A DNA stretch of 64,000 nt from Qipengyuania marisflavi (GTDB taxonomy: Bacteria > Pseudomonadota > Alphaproteobacteria > Sphingomonadales > Sphingomonadaceae), in contig NZ_VCAO01000005.1 of NCBI RefSeq assembly GCF_005884405.1, positions 26,252-90,251 on the forward strand, read 5' to 3'. The notes under the pieces were generated by a model. It had not been told where the DNA came from. It did no database searches and saw nothing but the letters and a program-made list of their open reading frames with translations. Of this stretch, positions 52,826 to 61,366 are shown in pieces (position 1 is the stretch's first letter; every line of letters starts with the position of its first letter). Made by a program: the position numbers and the translations under genes.

Positions 52826-54090
52826 GTGATCGCCTCCTCTTCTGGCTGAAGCCCTTGCTGGTCGTCTTGATGACCATGGTCGCTGCCCCTCTGTCTGCGC
52901 ACTCCACTCCCAATTCCGAAGTTCGGTTGAAGATCTCAGAAGAATGGGTGGTCGCCGACATCATAGTACCGCAAGGCGAGTATGCTTTCGGGACCGGCAA
53001 TCCAGTCGACGGAAGCCCCCGGTCAACTCGTCTGGCCCGCGAATATCTGGCCGATCATATCGACGTCGCAACCCCCGGCGGAAAGCCCTGGACCGTTTCC
53101 ATGGGGACAGTCGAATTTGTCCAGACCGTCGGTCCGCCCTACCTCCATGCTATCGCGTATCTGGTGCCTCCAGCGGGCGCTGACGTAACCGAACTGTCGA
53201 TTGATTGGCAGGTTCTGAACGACGAGTTGCCCGGACATTTTGCCCTCTTCCTCCATGATGCAGGGGCCGCAGGCAGCAATGTCATTATCGGTGCCGTGCG
53301 GAAAGACACGCCCCCGTTGGAGATTAACAACGCCGAACAGGGTGCCCTGGCTCCCCTCATTGCCGCGATGGCCCTTGGCGCGCATCACATCATGGAAGGA
53401 TATGATCACCTGCTGTTTCTACTCGTGCTCCTGCTGCCGGCGCCGCTTCTCGCTCGGGCCGGCGCATGGGGCGGACATCGATCAACCTGTGGAACCGTGG
53501 TCAAACTGGCGCAGATCGTCACCGCATTCACCGTCGGACATAGCCTCACCTTGATCGCTGCTACTCTTGGAAACTGGTCGCTGCCGACGGCACCGGTCGA
53601 AGTTGCCATCGCCCTATCGGTCTTAATTTCGGCCATGCATGCGGCTCGTCCGATCCTACCTGGGAAGGAGCCGATAATTGCGCTTGTATTCGGCCTCGTC
53701 CACGGCCTGGCGTTCGCCACTCTGGTAAAAGAAGCGCAAGCGGGAATGGCCAGCAGCGCGCTCACACTTCTTGGCTTCAATCTTGGCATAGAACTGGTTC
53801 AGCTCGCAATTGTCGCTGCGGTAGTTCCATCGCTGCTCATCCTGTCGCGCTACCGGTTATACGCTGCCTTTCGGCAGGCACTTGCCTATCTCGGCATTGC
53901 GGCGGCGGCAGCATGGATCGTAAATCGCACGACCGGCCTCGCCGGGGGCGTTGTTGCAACAATGGAAGCTGCAATGGGCCATGCGGCGTGGCTGGTAGTC
54001 GCTGCGGCGTTGCTTGCGCTGGTTCTGGTTGTCCCGAGGCACTTTGCCGGAAAGCGCAATTCCATTCCCTTGCAGGGCGCTTCAGCATGA
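52822..54090 (+). CDS. HupE/UreJ family membrane protein (second copy)
   Basis: 422 residues, longer than the first copy. Signal/anchor (LLVVLMTMVAAPLSA), an about 190-residue periplasmic domain, then the membrane domain: GAHHIMEGYDHLLFLLVLLLP, AFTVGHSLTLIAATLG, PVEVAIALSVLISAMHA, FGLVHGLAFATLVKE, LLGFNLGIELVQLAIV. The histidine motifs match the copy at 34312. C-terminal helices beyond that copy's end. In an operon under likely ECF control; substrate unknown but metal transport is the family-based guess. Confidence 0.9.
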   Translation: MSDRLLFWLKPLLVVLMTMVAAPLSAHSTPNSEVRLKISEEWVVADIIVPQGEYAFGTGNPVDGSPRSTRLAREYLADHIDVATPGGKPWTVSMGTVEFVQTVGPPYLHAIAYLVPPAGADVTELSIDWQVLNDELPGHFALFLHDAGAAGSNVIIGAVRKDTPPLEINNAEQGALAPLIAAMALGAHHIMEGYDHLLFLLVLLLPAPLLARAGAWGGHRSTCGTVVKLAQIVTAFTVGHSLTLIAATLGNWSLPTAPVEVAIALSVLISAMHAARPILPGKEPIIALVFGLVHGLAFATLVKEAQAGMASSALTLLGFNLGIELVQLAIVAAVVPSLLILSRYRLYAAFRQALAYLGIAAAAAWIVNRTTGLAGGVVATMEAAMGHAAWLVVAAALLALVLVVPRHFAGKRNSIPLQGASA

Positions 54091-54479
54091 TACACTATCA
54101 AAATCTGGCTCCGGTCACAGCGACCAGCCTCTGCCCCAACTGTGGTTGTAATTTACGTCAGTTCGACGACTTCACATATGGCAATATTTCGATCTATCGG
54201 CCAGGAGAGCTTCACTTCGAGGGTCGCGAGCTGCGCTTGCCGAAAAGCCAATATCTGATCGTGAAGGCTCTCGTTCAAGCAAGAGGAAGGGGACTAACGC
54301 GATCGTTTCTGGCAACTGCCTTGGGAGGTGATATTTTCGATCAGTCGATCTCAAAATACATCGAGCGGGTCCGCGCAAGCTTTTGCAACGTTAAATCCGA
54401 TTTCGATCAGATCAGCTCGATGCGAGGTTTCAGCGCGTACCGATGGGACTATCAGCCTCCATGCCAGCTACATGCCTGA
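54087..54479 (+). CDS. Zinc-ribbon plus winged-helix regulator
   Basis: 130 residues. N-terminal CPNCGCNLRQFDDF half zinc ribbon followed by an OmpR-like winged helix (GELHFEGRELRLPKSQYLIVKALVQARGRGLTRSFLATALGG, then QSISKYIERVRASF). No receiver domain. Overlaps the HupE stop (ATGA), so co-expressed with the operon; a plausible feedback regulator of it. The 170 bp after it (54480-54649) show no gene. Confidence 0.75.
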   Translation: MIHYQNLAPVTATSLCPNCGCNLRQFDDFTYGNISIYRPGELHFEGRELRLPKSQYLIVKALVQARGRGLTRSFLATALGGDIFDQSISKYIERVRASFCNVKSDFDQISSMRGFSAYRWDYQPPCQLHA

Positions 54480-54649
54480 CAAGCCTCCACTCTCCTCCGC
54501 AATTCTCCTTGCTGATGGCTAAGTTGTATCGTCCGTTTGGCGACCCCTTCCAGCCGTTGCGGTTGCGTGTGCGGCCTACTGAAAGCGGACGTCCATCTAC
54601 CTCAAATCCTGGACTCCATCCCCTGCAAATTGAAGCGCTGTCGCGGCGA

Positions 54650-57175
54650 TCAGATATCCGGTAGTCGCTGTTCCGCAAATCCCCAGCCAACCAATGCCTT
54701 GCTCCGTGCACGATCGATGAGCCGCTTGGCATCGTCGATACTAAAGGGCTTGGCATCTTTCATATCCTCCAGCTCATTCCAACTGAGCGGAATGGCAACT
54801 GGCGCGCCGCTCCGTGCTCGCGCCGAATAGGGCAGCACGGCCGTGCTACCGCGCTGGTTACGTAGCCAGTCTATGAAAATCTTCCCCTTGCGCTTTGCCT
54901 TGCTCATCGTCGCGGTAAAGCGCTCGGGTTCGGCAAGGCTCAGGGCCTCGGCGAACCGCCGCGAAAAGTCTTGGTGCTCGTCCCAGGAGTGACCCGTTTG
55001 CAGCGGCACAATGACATGAACGCCTTTGCCGCCCGACAGCATTGCGAAGCTGACCAATCCGATATCCGATAGCCGCGCCCTGATATCGCGTGCCGCCTCT
55101 TTGACGTCGCTGAAATCGAGCCCTTCGTCGGGGTCGAGATCGAACACCATGCGGTCGGGCGCCTCGACATTGTCGCTGCGCGACCCCCAGCCATGAAACT
55201 CGATGGTGCCCATCTGAACACATTCGAGGATTCCCCGCACGTCTTCGATATAGAGGTATTCTTCAGTACCGCCGTCCTTCTCGCGGATCGGGACATGGTG
55301 AACCCCCTCCCCGAACGCGCCGCTATCGTGCTTCTGAAAAAAGCACTTCTTCGCGCGGCCTTGCGGGCAGCGCACGAGGCTGACGGGGCGACGTCCGGCG
55401 AATGGCAGCATGAACGGAGCGAAAGCCGCATAATAATTGGCGAGGTCGCCCTTGGTTTGCCCGCTATCGGGAAAGATCACCCGGTCACGGCTGGAAATTT
55501 TCACCTGGTCTTTTGCTCGCGGAATGGGGGCCAGTTTTTCCGGTTTGACCGACCCGGCATCTTTGTCGCTCCGGAGACCGAGATAGCTTCCGTGGCGCAC
55601 ATTGCCCTCGGCGGTGAACTCGGCAAAGGCGATCTCGGCAACCAGTTTGGGCGTGACCCAGGTGATATCGCGCGCACTGGGTTTATCGATTTCTAGCGGG
55701 GCGCTCTTGCGCTCGAGCCGTTTCATCTTCGCGGCAAGATCGTCGAGCGCGTCGGCAGTGAACCCGGTGCCAACATTGCCCTTGTAGACCAAATCGCCTC
55801 CTTCATATTGCGCGAGCAGCAGCGAGGCAAATGGCCGACCCCTCGCTTTGCTTGCTTTCCAGCCAGCGATGACGAATTCTTGCCGCCGTGTGCATTTAAC
55901 CTTCACCCACGCTTTGCTGCGCGCATGGCGGTAAGGCGCATCGATTTTCTTGGCGATTATCCCTTCCTGTCCGGCGCGGCACATCGCGGCATAGAGTTTC
56001 TCGCCTGAACCGATCACGTGATCGGCAACGTGTATCGGCGGCTCTGCAGTGGCCAGCAGCGCCTCGAGCCGCTCCTTGCGTTCGATAGTCGGCAATTTGC
56101 CGATATCGTCCCCGTCGAGCGAGAGCAGATCGAAGGCATGAAAGGAAAGCGCGTCGCCGCGCGTTTGACTTCCATGCCCGCGCATCAGCACCTTTTGCAG
56201 GGTCGAAAAATCGGGATTGCCCTTCGCATCGGTGGCGACGATCTCACCGTCAATCAGGCTCGCCGGAAGTTCGAGGGCGGCGATCGCCTCGACAAGCGGT
56301 CCGAATTTGTCGGTCCAATCTTTGCCGCTGCGGGTATGGACACGGACCTTGTCCCCCTTGGCCGCGATCAGCGCGCGGTACCCGTCGAACTTTATCTCGT
56401 GCATCCAGCCATTGCCGGTTGGAACGGCGTCGACCAGCGTGGCGAGTTGGGGCTTGACGAATTTGGGGAGTGGCGCGGCTTTGCACTTGCGCCGAGGATG
56501 CGCCTTGTAGGTATTGCGCTGCGATGCATTTTCCGTCTGCGCCAGAAAGGCATCGTCCTTTTTCCCGGCAAGCGGATATTCGCCCTGCTTGTCAGCCGCG
56601 ATTTCGGCCATCGAGCGGCCAGTGAGCACGCTGGTCAATTCGCGCTCGACCAGCGCGTCGCCCTCTTCCGCGTGGTCGTCCTGCAATTTGCGCAGCAGCC
56701 AGTTCTCGCGCTTATCTCCCGGCTTTTTTTTGAGCCGGATCAGCAGCCACTCGCCCTGCATGCGCTCGCCTTGAAGGCAGAAATGGAGGTGGCCTTTTTC
56801 GAGATCCTTCGCGCTCTTGCCTTCGATTGGCGCCCAGCTGCCGCGGTCCCACAGCATCACGGTACCGCCGCCATATTCGCCTTTCGGTATAGTGCCCTCG
56901 AACTCCGCATAGGACATCGGGTGGTCCTCGGTGCGCACCGCGAGCCGCTTGGTGTCGGGATTGGGCGAGGGCCCCTTGGTCACCGCCCAGCTTTTTAGAA
57001 CTCCGTCCACTTCCAGCCGCAGGTCCCAATGCAGCCGCGTCGCATCGTGTTTCTGGACGATGAAGAGATTTCCGCTCGCGCTGCCTTGTGCCTTGCCAGC
57101 AGGTTCGAGCGTCTTCTTGAAATCGCGCTTGGCGTTGTAGGTAGCGAGCGGATCGGCTTTGCGCTGCGCAGCCAT
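54650..57175 (-). CDS. ligD: DNA ligase D (NHEJ)
   Basis: 841 residues with three domains in order: 3'-phosphoesterase (residues about 35-160, FIVQKHDATRLHWDLRLEVDG), ATP-dependent ligase (catalytic lysine near residue 262 in MHEIKFDGYRALI), and polymerase/primase (about 545-830, with DLDPDEGLDF and ISSRDRVIFPDSGQTKGDLANYY). This PE-LIG-POL order is that of Pseudomonas-type LigD. It repairs double-strand breaks with Ku. Ku lies directly upstream with one base between. Confidence 0.96.
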   Translation of the reverse strand: MAAQRKADPLATYNAKRDFKKTLEPAGKAQGSASGNLFIVQKHDATRLHWDLRLEVDGVLKSWAVTKGPSPNPDTKRLAVRTEDHPMSYAEFEGTIPKGEYGGGTVMLWDRGSWAPIEGKSAKDLEKGHLHFCLQGERMQGEWLLIRLKKKPGDKRENWLLRKLQDDHAEEGDALVERELTSVLTGRSMAEIAADKQGEYPLAGKKDDAFLAQTENASQRNTYKAHPRRKCKAAPLPKFVKPQLATLVDAVPTGNGWMHEIKFDGYRALIAAKGDKVRVHTRSGKDWTDKFGPLVEAIAALELPASLIDGEIVATDAKGNPDFSTLQKVLMRGHGSQTRGDALSFHAFDLLSLDGDDIGKLPTIERKERLEALLATAEPPIHVADHVIGSGEKLYAAMCRAGQEGIIAKKIDAPYRHARSKAWVKVKCTRRQEFVIAGWKASKARGRPFASLLLAQYEGGDLVYKGNVGTGFTADALDDLAAKMKRLERKSAPLEIDKPSARDITWVTPKLVAEIAFAEFTAEGNVRHGSYLGLRSDKDAGSVKPEKLAPIPRAKDQVKISSRDRVIFPDSGQTKGDLANYYAAFAPFMLPFAGRRPVSLVRCPQGRAKKCFFQKHDSGAFGEGVHHVPIREKDGGTEEYLYIEDVRGILECVQMGTIEFHGWGSRSDNVEAPDRMVFDLDPDEGLDFSDVKEAARDIRARLSDIGLVSFAMLSGGKGVHVIVPLQTGHSWDEHQDFSRRFAEALSLAEPERFTATMSKAKRKGKIFIDWLRNQRGSTAVLPYSARARSGAPVAIPLSWNELEDMKDAKPFSIDDAKRLIDRARSKALVGWGFAEQRLPDI

Positions 57176-57176
57176 A

Positions 57177-58013
57177 TCAGGCGGACTTCTTACGTTTGGA
57201 GGCGGGCTTCGCCGAGCCCTTTCGCTCTCCTACCGACTTCTTCAGCGCGGCCATCAGGTCGATCACGTTGCCGCCCGCAGCACCCTCCGGCGCATCGACA
57301 TCCTCGATAATCGCCTTCTTGCTGTTTGATTTGGCCTTCTTGTCGATCAGCTTGCGCAGGGCATCGATATAGCGATCCTTGAACTCGCCCGCATCGAACG
57401 GCGCGCTCTTCTCATCGATCAGAGTGGTGGCTAGATCGAGCAGTTCCTTCTTCGGCTTGGCCTCGTCGATACCCGAAAAAAAGGACTGCCCCTTGTGGAC
57501 CTCGTCGGCATAGCGCAGCGTCTCGAGCAACAGGCCCTTGCCGCATGGCTTGATCGCAACGAGCTTCTCGCTTCCGCGGACCGATAGCTGGCCGAGCGCA
57601 ACCTTCTTCGCCTTCCGCAGCGCCTCGCGCAATACGACGAAGGCCTCCTCCGCCAGATCATCCTTTGGAGCGACGTAATAGGGCTTCTCGAAATAAAGCG
57701 GATCAATTTCGCAAGCATCGACGAACTGAACCAGTTCGAGCGTCTTTCGGCTCTCGATCTTGACCGCCTCGATCTCCTCGTCCTCCAGCAGGACATACTC
57801 GCCCTTGGAAATTTCGTAGCCCTTGATGATATCGTCACGGTCAATCGGTCCGATGCCGGACACGGTCTTCTCGTAGCTTACCCTTTTGCCGGTCGGCTCG
57901 TGAATCTGGTTGAACCTGATCTTTGAACCCGATTTGCTCGCGGAATAAATTTCGACGGGAATTGAAACGAGCGCTAGTCTGATTTGTCCCTGCCAATATG
58001 TCCGTGCCGCCAT
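57177..58013 (-). CDS. ku: Ku protein (NHEJ)
   Basis: 278 residues; MAARTYWQGQIRLALVSIPVEIYSASKSGSKIRFNQIHEPTGKRVSYEKT is the classic bacterial Ku start, with VLLEDEEIEAVKIESRKTLELVQFVD and a lysine-rich C-terminal tail that aids DNA end binding. Forms a homodimer recruiting LigD. Together with ligD a complete two-protein NHEJ module. Confidence 0.96.
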   Translation of the reverse strand: MAARTYWQGQIRLALVSIPVEIYSASKSGSKIRFNQIHEPTGKRVSYEKTVSGIGPIDRDDIIKGYEISKGEYVLLEDEEIEAVKIESRKTLELVQFVDACEIDPLYFEKPYYVAPKDDLAEEAFVVLREALRKAKKVALGQLSVRGSEKLVAIKPCGKGLLLETLRYADEVHKGQSFFSGIDEAKPKKELLDLATTLIDEKSAPFDAGEFKDRYIDALRKLIDKKAKSNSKKAIIEDVDAPEGAAGGNVIDLMAALKKSVGERKGSAKPASKRKKSA

Positions 58014-58350
58014 GCCTTGCCTCCATTCAGAGGACTCAGCGATTTACTTTCGGTTTGGTTTCAGGAGCGGGAACCCGATAATCGAATCCGTGTCATCCTC
58101 AGCCGTGCATCGGCCTCACGCCGACGGTCCGCTACCGCCCCAGGTTTCTCCGGCAAGCAAAGCACTCCATAATTTCGATCATTCACATCAGGCGACGTAG
58201 TCTTTGATGCCGCAGTTTAATCAAGCAACTCGGATCGAGGCGCCAATCAGCTGCGCAGCCCTGACTACCTGACATTTATCATAACGAAAGTAGCTGCCTG
58301 GCTGGAACGCGTCTCGTCGCTTGGGGATTGAACACGCGAAGGAGAGTTTT
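58014..58350. other. Non-coding gap between ku and DUF892 gene
   Basis: 337 bp without a supportable gene. It contains the divergent promoters of ku and the DUF892 gene. A GGAAC at 58302 resembles a stress-sigma -35 site, but no CGTT follows at 16-17 bp, so I do not name a promoter. A GGAGAG ribosome site lies just before the DUF892 ATG. Confidence 0.5.
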
Positions 58351-58848
58351 ATGTCTGCACCCTCAAACCTCACAGATTGTTACACCCACGAGCTCAAGGA
58401 TCTGATTTCAGCCAATGACCAGATGAGCACTGTCGTCGAAAAGCTTCACGAAGCTGCAACGAATGATGCGCTGAAGTCCCATCTCAAGAAGACGATCGAA
58501 GGGATCGAAAAGCACACCGATACGATCAAGCAATTGCTTGAGGATTGCGGCGAAAGCGGCAAGGAACACTGCAAGGGCATGGAAGGCCTGTGCAAGGAAG
58601 CCAGGAAGCACGCAATTGAAGAAGCGCCGCATCTCAACGCAGTGCAGGATGTCGTCATTTTATCGCAATATCAGCGGCTTTGCCACTACGGGATTTGCGG
58701 GTTTGGCACCGCGCGGGCATTCGCAGATGGATTGGGCAAAGCGGATCATTCCAGCAAACTGGAAAAAATCACGGCTGATATTTACAATTCCGACGAGGAG
58801 ATGACCAAGGTTGCCGAAACCTGCGTCAACGAGGCTGCACGCGCTTAA
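58351..58848 (+). CDS. DUF892 / YciF-type ferritin-like protein
   Basis: 165 residues, all-helical. The pattern YTHELKDLISANDQMSTVVEKLHEAATNDALKSHLKKTIEGIEKHTDTIKQLLEDCGE, then SQYQRLCHYGICGFGTARAFADGLGKADHSSKLEKI, matches DUF892 with EXXH-like metal residues in a four-helix bundle. Cysteines in the middle are unusual. Family members are stress-induced and may bind iron; beside NHEJ genes it fits a stress set. Confidence 0.85.
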   Translation: MSAPSNLTDCYTHELKDLISANDQMSTVVEKLHEAATNDALKSHLKKTIEGIEKHTDTIKQLLEDCGESGKEHCKGMEGLCKEARKHAIEEAPHLNAVQDVVILSQYQRLCHYGICGFGTARAFADGLGKADHSSKLEKITADIYNSDEEMTKVAETCVNEAARA

Positions 58849-58975
58849 GACAGCGCTTTCCTTTTACGGAAATCGCTTCGTCTGCCCCAATTAACATGCC
58901 CGCATCGTAGACAAACGGTGCGGGCAGATTTTTCCGAGTTATTGGCGTCCCCGATGTTTCATCGCTGCATCGTGC

Positions 58976-59743
58976 TTATTCGGAATCCTTATCGCGCCCT
59001 GGCCACGGGCATTCCCAATCCGGACCGACAACACGGCCGGAATATTGCACGGCCTCTGAGCGTTCTCCATGACGCGCCAGCATCGGATTGATCGACCCAG
59101 CCAAATCCTTGTCCCGTTCCAGAATTGCAACGCGCAGTTTTTCATATTTGCCTTCCGCTCGCATTTTGTGGAACTGATCATGCAAATTGAACACCAGCGT
59201 GGTCACACGAAAGCGCCGCGCAGGCCGCGATGCCTGATGATGCATGCCAACAACGAAGAATGACATTCCGCCAAAACTGAGCGAGAAATTCGGTGACGCA
59301 GGATCGGCGCTGACCGTGGAATCGTATTCTTGGCCAAGCCACTCGTCCTTCGCCTGCAGCGACTGGATTCGGTCCCACAATGCTTGTTCGAAAGCTTCCT
59401 CGTCCAATGTGGGGGTGTTGGGAAAGAACGCAACAAAGGTCTGAAACATCGACCGGTTCTGGCGGTAGGCCGCAGCGAATTCGATTAATTCGTCAGCAAG
59501 CGGGAGATCATCCCAGGCCGACGTCAATGAGTTGCCGACATAGGCCGTCATCTGGTTACGACCCAGCGCGGATTTCGCGCCAACGCACGGAAATGCTGAA
59601 GTGCGGATAAAGTCCCGAAATTCCACTGCGAGGTCGATCCCCGCCTGCTCGCCGAACAGATCGGATGTCGCCTCGCGCCCCAGTCTCGGGGACAGGACGA
59701 CTTTGCGAGCGCCTTCCGGCGCGTCTTTATCAAGGCGCTTCAT
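58976..59743 (-). CDS. YqcI/YcgG family (GntA-like) heme protein
   Basis: 255 residues. AVEFRDFIRTSAFPCVGAKSALGRNQMTAYVGNSLTSAWDD, FVAFFPNTPTLDEEAFEQALWDRIQSL and FFVVGMHHQASRPARRF are typical of YqcI/YcgG proteins. One member (GntA in guanitoxin synthesis) is a heme-dependent N-hydroxylase acting on a guanidino amino acid. No other guanitoxin gene is visible, so only N-oxidation of an unknown substrate is inferred. It overlaps the TIGR02588 stop by 14 bp. Confidence 0.82.
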   Translation of the reverse strand: MKRLDKDAPEGARKVVLSPRLGREATSDLFGEQAGIDLAVEFRDFIRTSAFPCVGAKSALGRNQMTAYVGNSLTSAWDDLPLADELIEFAAAYRQNRSMFQTFVAFFPNTPTLDEEAFEQALWDRIQSLQAKDEWLGQEYDSTVSADPASPNFSLSFGGMSFFVVGMHHQASRPARRFRVTTLVFNLHDQFHKMRAEGKYEKLRVAILERDKDLAGSINPMLARHGERSEAVQYSGRVVGPDWECPWPGRDKDSE

Positions 59744-60140
59744 AACTGATAATCTTGTGCTGGAAATGCGACACGCGGGTGTCCGACCCGATGACGTAAG
59801 AGACCGTCTCTTGTTGGCCGATCATCGGAATGGAAATTTCTACAGCCTTGCCATCGACCAGTACCTCAAGCTTCACAACGCCGGCCGTTTTCGAGCCGGT
59901 GTTTGTGATCTCGATGGGGGTCAGAAAACGATTATCGACTTCGCGGGCATCGCTTATCTGCGTGACCACCTCGAAGGCCACTTCGCGATCTGGCGCTGCG
60001 ATTTGATAAAGGATCGCCCCGACAAGTGACGCGATCAGACCGAGGCTGAAAACTCGCGCTGCCCAGCCGACTAACGTGGGCGGATGGGTTACAACGTCAT
60101 CGCCATTGTCCGGCTGCGAAGTCTTGTTTTGTTCAGTCAC
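59730..60140 (-). CDS. TIGR02588 family protein
   Basis: 136 residues; one membrane helix (ARVFSLGLIASLVGAILYQIA), then a small beta domain (FLTPIEITNTGSKTAGVVKLEVLVDGKAVE). This uncharacterised family is found with TIGR02587 in Rhizobiales and relatives, as here. GTG at 60140 overlaps the TIGR02587 stop (GTGA). Confidence 0.8.
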   Translation of the reverse strand: MTEQNKTSQPDNGDDVVTHPPTLVGWAARVFSLGLIASLVGAILYQIAAPDREVAFEVVTQISDAREVDNRFLTPIEITNTGSKTAGVVKLEVLVDGKAVEISIPMIGQQETVSYVIGSDTRVSHFQHKIISYEAP

Positions 60141-61003
60141 AGGACCAGTCTCCCCGCAGCCCCGCCGAGGGCCGTAACATAAGCAAGAGCGATAGCGTGC
60201 GGAAGCCAGACGACCATTGGGTCCAACGGCGTTGAAAAACCGAATATCCAAAGCAGGACCGCGCTGACGAGAAAGGCAATTGCGTATGCTACCGCCGTTT
60301 CCAACCAGGCGCTGTTGATGACCTTTCGATCAGCAAGATCCTGCTCTTCAAACGCTGCAAGCCCAACCGTCAGGTATGAAACCAGAATTGACAGGACAAG
60401 GGTCGCACCGGTCAAATACCAGTTTTGCTGAAGGACAACGAGCTTTGGCTCCATCGTCGGAGCAATATTCATAGCAAAGAGGAAGCCGCCAAGCAGCGAG
60501 CCGACGACGACCTTCATATCTAGGCTCAAACCCGTGGCCTGCTGGCTTGCCCCGTCACTGGCTCCCAGCTGATTGATGGCGACTGCTGCACCCATGCTCA
60601 TCGGGATCGCTTCCAGCGCGACAAGCTTCACTGCGAGATAGAAATCGATGTCCGGTTTGAGCGAACCAATGACGACGAGCGTGATCGCGCTCCCGACAAT
60701 CCCGATGCCAAGGGTGATCAGCGCATCCCACCATTTTGCGGACTGCCATGCCGTTTTTCTGAAGCCTGCGAAATCGAGATAGAATTTATTCAGCACCACT
60801 GTGATTGCCAAGAAGGCTAGCAAAACCAAATCCGGCATTGCTCTGGCAGCAACCCACATCTCTAACGTAAACAGCAGCGGCAAGGACACGAATAACGCGC
60901 CCGCCATACCCCGTGCCAAATCGCGCAGCTCAACCACTCCGGCAGAGCCATTCTGGCCATCATCGTCGATCTGGGCGTTAAATCCCGTAACTGCCAGTTT
61001 CAT
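60137..61003 (-). CDS. TIGR02587 family membrane protein
   Basis: 288 residues, about seven hydrophobic segments (GALFVSLPLLFTLEMW, VLLAFLAITVVLNKFYL, LITLGIGIVGSAITLVVIG, TGATLVLSILVSYLTVGLA, ETAVAYAIAFLVSAVLLWIFG and others). The GLSLDMKVVVGSLLGGFLFAMNIAPTMEP loop is distinctive. Family of unknown function paired with TIGR02588. Confidence 0.85.
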   Translation of the reverse strand: MKLAVTGFNAQIDDDGQNGSAGVVELRDLARGMAGALFVSLPLLFTLEMWVAARAMPDLVLLAFLAITVVLNKFYLDFAGFRKTAWQSAKWWDALITLGIGIVGSAITLVVIGSLKPDIDFYLAVKLVALEAIPMSMGAAVAINQLGASDGASQQATGLSLDMKVVVGSLLGGFLFAMNIAPTMEPKLVVLQQNWYLTGATLVLSILVSYLTVGLAAFEEQDLADRKVINSAWLETAVAYAIAFLVSAVLLWIFGFSTPLDPMVVWLPHAIALAYVTALGGAAGRLVL

Positions 61004-61242
61004 GAATCGTCCCCTTGAGGCTCGACCTCGGTTTCGATACGGTCACGCTTGACCCGGCCGGTCGTCCAGTTTGCCTGCATTCTCACTTTCGGATTGGGGG
61101 CGCACCAGATTTCGCCACTGTCGTCGAGCGCTGTCACCCAGATAAGGTTATGCTCTGGCCCGTAATCGATCATTGCGAAGGCCAGGCCAGCACCTTTGTC
61201 GATAACATGGACCGGCAGCGGGACAGTGAGTTGAGTAAACAA
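61000..61242 (-). CDS. Small hypothetical protein before TIGR02587
   Basis: 80 residues with a hydrophobic-polar pattern of a small beta domain: VPLPVHVIDKGAGLAFAMIDYGPEHNLIWVTALDDSGEIWCAPNPKVRMQANWT. Overlaps the TIGR02587 start (ATGA) and appears to lead the four-gene operon with TIGR02587, TIGR02588 and the GntA-like gene. Not recognised. The 124 bp up to the Crp gene end show nothing clear. Confidence 0.72.
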   Translation of the reverse strand: MFTQLTVPLPVHVIDKGAGLAFAMIDYGPEHNLIWVTALDDSGEIWCAPNPKVRMQANWTTGRVKRDRIETEVEPQGDDS

Positions 61243-61366
61243 TTGCGCCCCTTTTGTACTGATCGCCGCGAGGGTGCACGAAACGATAAATGGTTATGAA
61301 TTTGCTAAGTTTGTTCCCGTTATATCCCCACACCGAAACCGTCTCGAAAATTCGTTATGACTTTTG

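Noticed and set aside
58302..58330. Stress-sigma (EcfG-like) promoter upstream of the DUF892 gene
   Set aside because: GGAAC is present but no CGTT at the required 16-17 bp spacing.
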